34,995 nucleotides of DNA. Source: Candidatus Woesearchaeota archaeon. Its GTDB lineage: Archaea > Nanobdellota > Nanobdellia > UBA10117 > ARS21. Each line of letters opens with the position of its first letter. Positions within the stretch are counted from its first letter, which is position 1. The position numbers and the translations under genes are program-made. Shown one piece after another: positions 26,929 to 34,995 of the stretch. Below the pieces are notes generated by a model. It saw only the letters and a list, made by a program, of their open reading frames with translations. It ran no database searches and was not told the DNA's origin. The stretch spans positions 1-34,995 of the forward strand of contig JABIPN010000015.1 in NCBI GenBank assembly GCA_018698915.1. The letters are read 5' to 3'.

Positions 26929-27897
26929 TTGATATTTATGCGACGAATGTTTGTTTTTATAGTCATAGCATTAGTTTTTCTAAGTGGATGTACAGGAGAC
27001 GAAGCTACAACTACCACTCCAGTAAGTTCCGAAGGTATGTCTACTAGTGCTTATGCAGGTTCACTTCCTTCATCAGTTTATGAGGGAGAATTAATTCCTA
27101 TGCAATTTCTAGTAGAGAATAAAGGAGACTATAATGTTGATTCAGGAGATTATTTTTTGAAAATAAAAGGAATAAATCCGACAGTTTTGGGTTTGGACGA
27201 AACTGATTTGAAACAATCTTCAAGTGAAGATATGGATGCAATTAGTTCTTTTGGTGATGAAACAATAGTTAGTGGACAAGAAGTAATAACGGTTTCAGAT
27301 AGTGCGTGTTATAATAATGATCTTGAGAATGATTTAACTTTAAGTGTTCATGCAAAGTCTTGCTATAGTTATGGTACTACTGCTTCAGCTTCAGCATGTT
27401 TTGTTGAAATCTCCGGCACAGGAGATGGAATATGTTCACCTTCAGGATTTAAGACAGTCACAAATACAATTGCACCAATAGCAGTTACTGAATTTGCACA
27501 AAGTCCGGCAGGAGAAAATAATGGAAATCCAAAGTATCGATTTAGAGTAAAGGTTCAGAATATGGGTCCAGGAACTGTATTTGATAAAAATGTTGAAGGT
27601 GGTTTGGAATCGTGTGATGAGATTTCTAGATCCGAGGAAAATGTCGTGTATATTGATAGTATTATGTTAGATGGTGCTGAAATAGATAATTTGATTTATG
27701 AAGGAGGAATATCTGACGATTTAAGTTTCCGTTTGGACTCAACGGGTACAGGAAGATTTTCATTCATAATTGAACAAGAATCTGATCTTGAGTATGAAGG
27801 AGATCTTGATATTGAATTTAGTTATGCTTATACTCAAACAGACATATTTAGAACCATAATTAATGCATTGCCTGATCAGGCGCCTAACTGTCCATAA
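26929..27897 (+). CDS. Putative lipoprotein with CARDB-like extracellular domain, function unknown
   Basis: MRRMFVFIVIALVFLSGCTG lipobox; GGAGGAGGG Shine-Dalgarno-like tract upstream; start TTG 26929 or ATG 26938 unresolved. Confidence 0.75.
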   Translation: MIFMRRMFVFIVIALVFLSGCTGDEATTTTPVSSEGMSTSAYAGSLPSSVYEGELIPMQFLVENKGDYNVDSGDYFLKIKGINPTVLGLDETDLKQSSSEDMDAISSFGDETIVSGQEVITVSDSACYNNDLENDLTLSVHAKSCYSYGTTASASACFVEISGTGDGICSPSGFKTVTNTIAPIAVTEFAQSPAGENNGNPKYRFRVKVQNMGPGTVFDKNVEGGLESCDEISRSEENVVYIDSIMLDGAEIDNLIYEGGISDDLSFRLDSTGTGRFSFIIEQESDLEYEGDLDIEFSYAYTQTDIFRTIINALPDQAPNCP

Positions 27898-27902
27898 TAA
27901 TT

Positions 27903-28925
27903 ATGAAAATTCAAAACATATTCTTCATTTTTTTACTATTAATATTTGTCAGTGGATGTACTGGCGGTTCAAGAGGGGGGTCCGATTTTGGGACTGGAAT
28001 AACTCAATCTAACGCCGGAGTTGATTTTGATATTTCAAAGCTTCCACCTAAAATAAGTTTAGGATCACAATTTGACTTAGAGGTTACTGTCGTAAACAAA
28101 GGATCATATTCTCTAACTCCAGGCGATGTATTATTAACTATGAGTAATACTAACCAGTTTGATTTCAATCCTGAATCTAATTCGTTACAAACAGTTCATG
28201 GAAATAATGGATTTACAAATACTCGGATGTTAATGAAAGCATTAGATAAAGATGTAGAAGGAGATTCAAATGCATTTTATTTCAGTAATTTGAATTATAT
28301 TAGTAGTACAGTACGCGGAGAAGACATAACTGTACCAATCTCAATTAACTCTTGTTATTATTATAATACAATTGCTACACTAGATATTTGTGTTGCAAAA
28401 GATATAACGAGTGATATTTGCAGTTCAAATGAAATGAAATCAGTAGTAAATCAAGCAGCACCAGTTCAAGTTTCTGGATTTGAGCAGGAAACCAGTTTAG
28501 TTTCAGGAAATACAAATATTAATTCAAATATCATTATATTTATTTCAAGTTATGGCAATGACAAGTTCGAGTCATATATTACAGATGATTCAACCGGACA
28601 AATAACTACTTCAACATTGGTTAACGATAGGCTTGATTGTACTAATACTGACAAACCCAGATATTCTGCAATTAGATTAAAGTCCATACAAGTAGGTAGT
28701 GAATCAGTTATTGGCGGATCAGAGATATATACTTATTGTGAAGTTTCGGCAGAACCAAACATTATCCAACTTGATGAAACTGGTGCAGCATCAGTTTCAT
28801 GCGCAATACCTTTAACTAAAACTTATTCTTCAACAAGAGGTGATTATTCTGAAAGAATGATAATTACGCTGGATTATTTAGTTTCAGATAGTATAACTAA
28901 AAGTTTAACAATTATCGGAAATTAA
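27903..28925 (+). CDS. Putative lipoprotein, paralogue of the preceding gene
   Basis: MKIQNIFFIFLLLIFVSGCTG lipobox; shared Cys pattern with preceding protein. Confidence 0.75.
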   Translation: MKIQNIFFIFLLLIFVSGCTGGSRGGSDFGTGITQSNAGVDFDISKLPPKISLGSQFDLEVTVVNKGSYSLTPGDVLLTMSNTNQFDFNPESNSLQTVHGNNGFTNTRMLMKALDKDVEGDSNAFYFSNLNYISSTVRGEDITVPISINSCYYYNTIATLDICVAKDITSDICSSNEMKSVVNQAAPVQVSGFEQETSLVSGNTNINSNIIIFISSYGNDKFESYITDDSTGQITTSTLVNDRLDCTNTDKPRYSAIRLKSIQVGSESVIGGSEIYTYCEVSAEPNIIQLDETGAASVSCAIPLTKTYSSTRGDYSERMIITLDYLVSDSITKSLTIIGN

Positions 28926-28955
28926 ATTTATAAATTTTGTCTACCAAGAGGTCTT

Positions 28956-29537
28956 ATGAATTATTCACTCGAGATTTTAAGAAATTGCACTTTTTGTGTT
29001 GAATTATCTGCAAATAGGACCAATGTTGTTGTCGGAGATGGAGCAATTGACAATCCAAAAGTTGTTTTTGTGGGTGAAGCACCAGGAAAAAATGAAGATA
29101 TTCAATCAAAGCCATTTGTTGGTCGATCCGGACAGGTATTGAGGCAAGTTTTAGATGCGCTTGGATATTCTAAAGATGATTATTATATTACTAATGTGGT
29201 AAAATGTAGACCTCCAAAGAATCGAGATCCTAAACTTGAAGAAGCAAAGAATTGTTTTCCTTATTTAAAATTACAACTTGAGGCTATGACTCCAGAAGTT
29301 ATTTGTTCTTTAGGTACTCATGCAACTAAATATTTAATTTCTAATGGAGATTTTGAAAATATTAGTAAGAGATCAATTTCAGCAAGTAGAGGGAATTTGA
29401 TTGATATTAAATTGGGAGATAAAGAGTATAAATTGTTTCCAACTTATCATCCTGCAGCTACAATATATAATCGGTCTTTACGAGATACTTTTGTTGCAGA
29501 TTTGAAAAAATTAAAAGAGATATATCAGCCAATATAG
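28956..29537 (+). CDS. udg: Family 4 (Fe-S) uracil-DNA glycosylase
   Basis: RNCTFCVEL...FVGEAPGKNEDIQSKPFVGRSGQVLRQVL...NVVKCRPPKNRDPKLEEAKNCFPYL...TYHPAATIYNRSLRDTF. Confidence 0.95.
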   Translation: MNYSLEILRNCTFCVELSANRTNVVVGDGAIDNPKVVFVGEAPGKNEDIQSKPFVGRSGQVLRQVLDALGYSKDDYYITNVVKCRPPKNRDPKLEEAKNCFPYLKLQLEAMTPEVICSLGTHATKYLISNGDFENISKRSISASRGNLIDIKLGDKEYKLFPTYHPAATIYNRSLRDTFVADLKKLKEIYQPI

Positions 29538-30301
29538 CTCATATCTCCAGCTTTACCAGACATTCTTTTTACTGTACGAGTAAGTACTTTATTCTCTTTC
29601 TTGAAAATTCTTTCTTTCTTTGTAATTTCTTCATCTAGGTCTTTCAAATCAATTTCTAAGTTTAGTACATCTTTTAGAATTGTAAGTAAAGATTTTGCTT
29701 CCTTTAGACCAATATGAAATTGGTGTCCAAAGGTTTCAACAATTAATCCAACACCATCAATATCATTAAGTTTACCTATCCCTAATATTAATCCTGTTGC
29801 TCCAACAATTGCATCTGCTTTTGTTTTGTTAAATATAATTTTAGTCTTCTTTTTAACATAAATTTCTTTAATCTTTTCAGAGTTTGCAGCACCGTAAACT
29901 TTTGGGTTTTTAGGTTCTTCGGCTATTCCAAGACCACCAAGAGTAATTATCTCGTTACATCCTAAGGCCTTTGCATGTTCAACAACTAAGTTACTAAATT
30001 GATAGCTTGCTTCTTCATCGACTGGTTGTATATCTCCTGCAAGTAATATCAAATCTCTATCTTTTCTCTTTACAATATAGATTCTAACTGTGGGCATTTC
30101 AATTAAATTATTTTCAGTTACAAATACTGAATGAGGAAAGCTTGATGAATAAATTTCATAAATAAGTTTAGGATCATATTGATCGATTAGGAAGTCTACC
30201 GCAATTTTTCCAACATTTCCAATTCCAGGTAGTCCCTCAATTAGGACAGGATTCTTAAGTTTTGGAGGACTATTTATTTTTTTAACTAACCAACGTTCCA
30301 T
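29525..30301 (-). CDS. PAC2 family protein (proteasome assembly chaperone-like)
   Basis: PVLIEGLPGIGNVGKIAVDFLIDQ...LILLAGDIQP...IITLGGLGI...GATGLILGIG. Confidence 0.88.
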   Translation of the reverse strand: MERWLVKKINSPPKLKNPVLIEGLPGIGNVGKIAVDFLIDQYDPKLIYEIYSSSFPHSVFVTENNLIEMPTVRIYIVKRKDRDLILLAGDIQPVDEEASYQFSNLVVEHAKALGCNEIITLGGLGIAEEPKNPKVYGAANSEKIKEIYVKKKTKIIFNKTKADAIVGATGLILGIGKLNDIDGVGLIVETFGHQFHIGLKEAKSLLTILKDVLNLEIDLKDLDEEITKKERIFKKENKVLTRTVKRMSGKAGDMSYIG

Positions 30302-31083
30302 TATTTTATCTCCGTGAATTCAAGTTTTCCAGTTACTTTATTTAATTGTTTAGATAAGTAATTGAATAGGTCTTCAACAATTTTACTTGCATTTTTTCTA
30401 TCACTATGTTTAAATTCAAATCTATATTCTGGCGCACTAATATATTTTACGGTTAAGTCTCCACCTTCTTTCTCTGCAAATTTCTCTGCACTTCCAATCA
30501 CCTTTTTAATTTCTTCAAGTCCATTTGGTGCCTTTGAGTCCATAATCACCTTAAATTTTAAGTTGGCAGTAGGTATTTTAATTCGATTTTTAATAATTGA
30601 TAATAATGTTTCTTTAAGTTTTTTATCTAACTTTAGTTCATTCAAAAGCGTGGTATCAGAAACAGTTTCTGCGAAAAAAGGATATATCAATTCATATTTT
30701 TTCAATAGAGGTTTTCCTATCTTCTCAAAAGTTTTATCATAATCAACCTTTGCTTGTTTTGCAGTAAAACTTATAATTTCATCAGCAATTTTTTCATTTT
30801 TCCATTCTTGTTCTTTAGTTTTTTCTTGACCAGCTCCAACTTTTCGTATGGATAGATCAATTCCTGAAGCGTTTGAACGGATAACCTTTCCAACAATTTT
30901 TCTTCCAATTTTAAAAAATACTCTTAAAGTTCGAACTTGTTTTCGATGCATTTCTTTTGTGTGTAATACTGCTTTAAGTTTTTTATATTCGTCAAGGTTT
31001 AGTTCGACTTTATGTGCAGATACATTATCTACGGTAGCGATTACAAAATCTCCAACTTCAGGTAGTTCATCTCTAAGATACAT
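30301..31083 (-). CDS. eif2a: Translation initiation factor aIF2 alpha subunit
   Basis: N-terminal S1 domain LPEVGDFVIATVDNVSAHKVELNLDEYKKLKAVLHTKEM..., conserved aIF2-alpha length and neighbours. Confidence 0.92.
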   Translation of the reverse strand: MYLRDELPEVGDFVIATVDNVSAHKVELNLDEYKKLKAVLHTKEMHRKQVRTLRVFFKIGRKIVGKVIRSNASGIDLSIRKVGAGQEKTKEQEWKNEKIADEIISFTAKQAKVDYDKTFEKIGKPLLKKYELIYPFFAETVSDTTLLNELKLDKKLKETLLSIIKNRIKIPTANLKFKVIMDSKAPNGLEEIKKVIGSAEKFAEKEGGDLTVKYISAPEYRFEFKHSDRKNASKIVEDLFNYLSKQLNKVTGKLEFTEIK

Positions 31084-31091
31084 AAGTTTGA

Positions 31092-31274
31092 TTATAGTTC
31101 CTTAATTATTTTAGCAATTACTTTTGATTTACCACCAGTTGATTTTGCTAATATTTCTTTGCAAACTGAGCAATTTACATTACTAGCTGCTTTTTCAAAG
31201 ATAATTTGTTCATTCTTACATTTAGAACATTTAACTTTCAGGAACTTTGAATTAGTTATTTTTAATGATTTCAT
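31092..31274 (-). CDS. rps27e: Small ribosomal subunit protein eS27
   Basis: FLKVKCSKCKNEQIIFEKAASNVNCSVCKEILAKSTGGKSKV, intact four-cysteine zinc site. Confidence 0.92.
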   Translation of the reverse strand: MKSLKITNSKFLKVKCSKCKNEQIIFEKAASNVNCSVCKEILAKSTGGKSKVIAKIIKEL

Positions 31275-31570
31275 TATACTTGATTCACCTTCTTTAATCT
31301 ACTATATGCTCGCGGATATGCTTTTCCACATTTCTCACAAGTCAATAAAAATGTCGGTTTTGTTGTTTGTTTGTGTTTTGTTGCGGCTTTAGATCTTGGC
31401 ATTCCGCCATAACCCGCCATAATTTTGAAAACTCTTCTAGCTCCTTTGTTCAATGCGTTTTTCTTTGTCTTCGGACGAGGTTTGTTTTTCATCAGCTTCA
31501 TTGTGAAGTTCTGATGACTCTGACAATCCTTCGCCGGACAATATGTTCGAACTGTTTTTGGAAACTTCAT
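31274..31570 (-). CDS. rpl44e: Large ribosomal subunit protein eL42 (L44e)
   Basis: KFPKTVRTYCPAKDCQSH...KGARRVFKIMAGYGGMPRS...KPTFLLTCEKCGKAYPRAYSRLKKVNQV. Confidence 0.93.
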   Translation of the reverse strand: MKFPKTVRTYCPAKDCQSHQNFTMKLMKNKPRPKTKKNALNKGARRVFKIMAGYGGMPRSKAATKHKQTTKPTFLLTCEKCGKAYPRAYSRLKKVNQV

Positions 31571-32378
31571 TTTTCTCTATACTTTTTGGAAGCGCTTTAT
31601 TTTTAAGTGCTTCGGACACACTTTCAGTCTCTAGTGCGTTGTTTTGCGATCTCTTGCTTTGTTCTGAGGTGTTTATAACTTCTTTGGAATCTTCCTGTAA
31701 TTCAAGAATTTTAATAATTTCTTTTGGCAAGTTTACTTTTTCACCTTCCTTGTAAGGACCAAATTTATTCATATTCGGGCCAAAAAATTCAGGCGTATCA
31801 GATTTTATTTTAAATTCTGCTAATTTTATTTCCTGTTTTTTAGATTCCTTTACTTTTTTATCAATTGCCTCTCTAAATTCCTTTTCAACTGATTTTTTCC
31901 CTTTTTCGATAAATTCCTTCACATTAACATCTTTCCTTAGTTTTAATGGTTGAATAATTTGGCTAGGATAATTTCCTTCATTATCAATTGTTGCTAAAAA
32001 TCCTTGTCTAAATCTTTTTAATACAAATACTAGTTGATCATATAACTCTTCTTCAATTTCAAGCATATTGCTTGTATCTCTCATCGAATTATCAATCCGA
32101 CTATTGAATACTGCGCGATTTATTAATTTTCGTTCTCGTTGCTCGAGAAGATCCTTCACAACACGAGTTGCGTTATCAACTTCTAATTGACTTTTTGCAC
32201 GATTGTGTGATGCAAATAAATTTGTTGATTGATTTTGTCCCTCAGTGGATTTTATTTTTTCTTTGAAATATACTTTAATTTTCCTAAGATCTTCTTTACT
32301 CAATTCTTGTAAGTCTGATGCAAATTTTTCATTTCTTAAAATTTCATAAATGTCTTCATAATTGAATGTTTCAACCAT
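31437..32378 (-). CDS. GINS complex protein (Gins51-like) with extended C-terminal tail
   Basis: A-domain-like LQELSKEDLRKIKVYFKEKI...KDLLEQRERKLINRAVFNSR, B-domain-like FFGPNMNKFGPYKEGEKVNLPKEIIKILE; upstream primase gene. Confidence 0.78.
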   Translation of the reverse strand: MVETFNYEDIYEILRNEKFASDLQELSKEDLRKIKVYFKEKIKSTEGQNQSTNLFASHNRAKSQLEVDNATRVVKDLLEQRERKLINRAVFNSRIDNSMRDTSNMLEIEEELYDQLVFVLKRFRQGFLATIDNEGNYPSQIIQPLKLRKDVNVKEFIEKGKKSVEKEFREAIDKKVKESKKQEIKLAEFKIKSDTPEFFGPNMNKFGPYKEGEKVNLPKEIIKILELQEDSKEVINTSEQSKRSQNNALETESVSEALKNKALPKSIEKNEVSKNSSNILSGEGLSESSELHNEADEKQTSSEDKEKRIEQRS

Positions 32379-32413
32379 AGATTACTTTGTTGGTTTACAA
32401 TTTAAGTATATTA

Positions 32414-33712
32414 TTATGATTGAGAGGAAGATTTCTTTTTCTTAGGTTTTCCTAATTTTATCGAGACATAGTTTAGTGGATTCTTTATGCGTTTACATGT
32501 TGAATCTGGAAAACAAACACCGATTCCTTTATAATGTTCTTTGCAGTTTGGAGGAGGAATAGTTTTACCTTGTCTGCTATGCCAGATTAGTTGGCTTCTT
32601 ATGTAACCCGTCTTTAACGGAGGTGAATTTTTCTTATTCCATTCATAAATCTTATCTTCCAGTTCTGCCCAATCCATATCGAAGTTTTTGTAAAAATTAA
32701 TCAATGCTAATACTGCTCGTTTTTTCCCGTCTTCTAGACCGTTTAGAATTCGTTTCATGCAAGGCGGAAATAACTCTTCATTCAATTCTAATTTTACATG
32801 TTTATAAGAACGTTTGAAGGTCCTTTTTTCTTGTTCTTCAAGTTCTTCCATAGTAATTCCTGCGAAAAGTTTTTTTGCCTCTCCAATTTTAGCTTGAGCT
32901 CTTTTGAAGAAAGGTTTTGTTTCCTTTATGTTTTCTAGTTTTGCAAATTCTTTTTTGAAAGATGAAATTTCTTCCGGATCAATTACAATTGAAGCTAGTC
33001 CTGATTTTTCATGTAAACTGTAAGGACTACGAATCAGATGTCTTGGACTTGCTATCGCAAGATCAATATCCATTAATTTTAGATAATCAATTTTGTTACC
33101 TATTGAAATTTCTTTACGTGTTTTTCCTGTTACTTTTAATAAAGTACTTATGTCTTTTTCATAGTAACTTTGATTTGAAGTATTTAGATATTCATTAAGT
33201 TCATTTTTCATTTTTGTCAAAATTCTTTCAAGAAGTATAGGGAATGTTTTTTTGACTGAAATTTTACCTCTTAATATTTTTTCTGGAAATGCTTCTTGAG
33301 GAACTGAAATATGCCATCCTTTATTTCCTGAAAATTTTAGTCCAATTGAAGTTACATTAAGACTTTTCAGATATTCAATTATTAGTTGAGCTGTTTTTAT
33401 TGAGTAGTCAAACCAAGGACAATCAATATCAATTATTAAATCCCAACCTTCTCTCAATTCAGTTAGTTCTGATTCAGTAGTTTCCGGAGAAAGTTTTAGT
33501 GGGTCAGAAAAGTTTTCTACAGAAATATGGAATGAAGTAGTACCTTTTCTTGCAAATGATTTTACGTCGGCAGGGAATTGTAATATTTGTGGTCTTTTTC
33601 CAAAACTTCCTTTGTTAAGCAAAATGGCAACTTCTTTATTCTCGGAAGATTGAGCTATTGCCAGGGCTACGTCTGGACGAGAGTACCACTTGATAACGTC
33701 AGATTGCTTCAT
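32414..33712 (-). CDS. Archaeo-eukaryotic primase, PriS catalytic domain fused to PriL-like C-terminal Fe-S domain
   Basis: PriS: LIIDIDCPWFD, LKFSGNKGWHISVP, LIRSPYSLHEKSGL; PriL-like: LFPPCMKRILNGLEDGKKRAVLALINFY...PPPNCKEHYKGIGVCFPDSTCKRIKNPLNY. Confidence 0.88.
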   Translation of the reverse strand: MKQSDVIKWYSRPDVALAIAQSSENKEVAILLNKGSFGKRPQILQFPADVKSFARKGTTSFHISVENFSDPLKLSPETTESELTELREGWDLIIDIDCPWFDYSIKTAQLIIEYLKSLNVTSIGLKFSGNKGWHISVPQEAFPEKILRGKISVKKTFPILLERILTKMKNELNEYLNTSNQSYYEKDISTLLKVTGKTRKEISIGNKIDYLKLMDIDLAIASPRHLIRSPYSLHEKSGLASIVIDPEEISSFKKEFAKLENIKETKPFFKRAQAKIGEAKKLFAGITMEELEEQEKRTFKRSYKHVKLELNEELFPPCMKRILNGLEDGKKRAVLALINFYKNFDMDWAELEDKIYEWNKKNSPPLKTGYIRSQLIWHSRQGKTIPPPNCKEHYKGIGVCFPDSTCKRIKNPLNYVSIKLGKPKKKKSSSQS

Positions 33713-33737
33713 AGAATTTTCTGTGAGTTAAAGGTTA

Positions 33738-34736
33738 TTAATTCTTCTTTAATGAATAAGTAGCAAACTCCTTTCCACCAATTCTTTTTTCTGGAGGGAT
33801 TAATTTGAATCCAATAATATTATAAACTGCTTTTTCAGTTTTTGTTGGAATTTGCTCTTTAGTTTTTCTGTCAAAGATTCCCCACTCTGAAAGTTTGTAG
33901 CCTTGTTTGATTGCAATTTTTCTTAGAATAATATTATGTTCAATGCTTCCAGTGAAATATTGTGCTGCAGCTCCATATGATTCGGGAGGAACAACTCTGA
34001 GATCAATTTGTAGGAATCCGTCAAATAGTATTGAGCTTTTTGTTTCGCCATTTGTAATAATTTTTACAACTTCAGGCATTTTTGTGAAGAAATTCATTAC
34101 TTTCTTTGATTTTGTAGAAGATACTAAAATATCAATATCTCCAATTGTTGATTTCTTTCTTCTTAGTGACCCCATGTAATTTACTTTTTGAACTTCCTTT
34201 AGTTTTTTTAGTCGTGCGATTATTTTCTTTGCAATTGGAAGCGCATCTTTTCTTGGAATTCTATTTTGAGATTTCTTTTTTCTTGTTAGATTACTCAGAA
34301 TTTCTGTTTCAGTTCTTTTACCAAAACCCTCTAACTCTTGGATTTTCCCTGTCTTTGCAGCAGATTTTAATTTTGCTATTGAATTTATGTTTAGTTCTTG
34401 GTAAAGTCGCTTTACTTTCTTTGGACCCATACCGGGAATTTGGAGAATGTCAAGAACTCCTTTCGAAACGTCCTTTGTTAGACTGTTGAATTTGTCAGAT
34501 TTTCCTTTGTGTTTGAGCATATATTCAATATTTCCGGAAATACCTTTTCCAACTCCATCAATTTCCATTATTGCTTTAATTCCACCTTGTTTGTAGAGTT
34601 GAGTTAGATTTTGAGATTCATCTTCAATAGAACGTGCAGCTCTTCGGTAGGCGAGAGGTTCCCAACGAACATCTATAATTTCTAATAAGTCAGCAATTTG
34701 ATACAATTTCTCTGCCACTTGTTTGTTTGTGACCAT
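33738..34736 (-). CDS. polX: Family X DNA polymerase (PolX) without PHP domain
   Basis: N-terminal HhH modules (EIDGVGKGIS, QIPGMGPKKVKRLY), YMGSLRRKKSTIGDIDILV catalytic DxD, DLRVVPPESYGAAAQYFTGSIEHNIILR; ends after YSLKKN. Confidence 0.92.
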   Translation of the reverse strand: MVTNKQVAEKLYQIADLLEIIDVRWEPLAYRRAARSIEDESQNLTQLYKQGGIKAIMEIDGVGKGISGNIEYMLKHKGKSDKFNSLTKDVSKGVLDILQIPGMGPKKVKRLYQELNINSIAKLKSAAKTGKIQELEGFGKRTETEILSNLTRKKKSQNRIPRKDALPIAKKIIARLKKLKEVQKVNYMGSLRRKKSTIGDIDILVSSTKSKKVMNFFTKMPEVVKIITNGETKSSILFDGFLQIDLRVVPPESYGAAAQYFTGSIEHNIILRKIAIKQGYKLSEWGIFDRKTKEQIPTKTEKAVYNIIGFKLIPPEKRIGGKEFATYSLKKN

Positions 34737-34796
34737 GAATAATTATTGTGTTAGATGTTAATAAGGTTAATTACAATATGCTAATTCAAAACAAAG

Positions 34797-34995
34797 TTAT
34801 TCTTCTTCGTCAGGAAGTAAATCTTTGTTACTCTGGTATGCCATTCTGACTGTAGCAGTTGCCCAATCTTTGTCATACTTTTCATTCATTACAGTAGTAG
34901 TCTCTTTCCAAGTTAATCCTTTTTCATATTTCAACTCACCTATTTCTAATACATATTCAAGATTATCTCTCCATGAAAAGGCACCTCGTGCTTCA
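34797..34995 (-). CDS. Partial hypothetical protein (N-terminus beyond window)
   Basis: Hand translation of open frame: ...EARGAFSWRDNLEYVLEIGELKYEKGLTWKETTTVMNEKYDKDWATATVRMAYQSNKDLLPDEEE*. Confidence 0.5.
   Translation of the reverse strand, partial: EARGAFSWRDNLEYVLEIGELKYEKGLTWKETTTVMNEKYDKDWATATVRMAYQSNKDLLPDEEE

Noticed and set aside
31367-31755. + strand ORFs 31367..31606 and 31543..31755
   Set aside because: Antisense to eL42 and GINS; no support
1-34995. CRISPR arrays, transposases, tRNA/rRNA genes, restriction or defence modules
   Set aside because: None seen in any gap or ORF; intergenic gaps are mostly under 100 bp and lack spaced repeats or tRNA-like cloverleafs

Overview
AT-rich archaeal chromosomal window, dense and operon-like, with a DPANN-like flavour (Woesearchaeota/Pacearchaeota-type is my guess; lineage inferred, not proven). 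Most of it is information-processing core: uL10 (partial), uL1, HerA-type ATPase, Kae1, cis-prenyltransferase, deoxyhypusine synthase, eS31, eS24, Spt4, Rpo7, PIN protein, DUF655, Rpo4, eL21, SRP54, FtsY, prefoldin alpha, aIF6, eL31, eL39, eS19, HemK-like MTase, TGS GTPase, Hjc, Pelota, UDG4, PAC2, aIF2-alpha, eS27, eL42, GINS, a fused PriS-PriL-type primase, and PolX without PHP. Two small core genes missing from the ORF track were recovered by hand (Spt4, 48 aa; eL39, 58 aa). Strongest points for follow-up: (1) a four-gene secreted/membrane operon of unknown function (23661-28925) with a triplicated beta-type module and two paralogous lipoproteins; (2) a ~293-nt non-coding gap (18226-18518) with a TATA box and mutually compatible long-range helices, probably a structured ncRNA without recognisable SRP or RNase P signatures; (3) loss of zinc-binding residues in both eS31 and Spt4 of the same operon; (4) a single-chain PriS-PriL primase; (5) a DRG/Obg-like TGS GTPase lacking the G4 motif; (6) a 134-bp same-strand gene overlap between GINS and eL42; (7) vacant conserved slots for LX and Nop10. 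No CRISPR array, rRNA, tRNA or transposon was identified.
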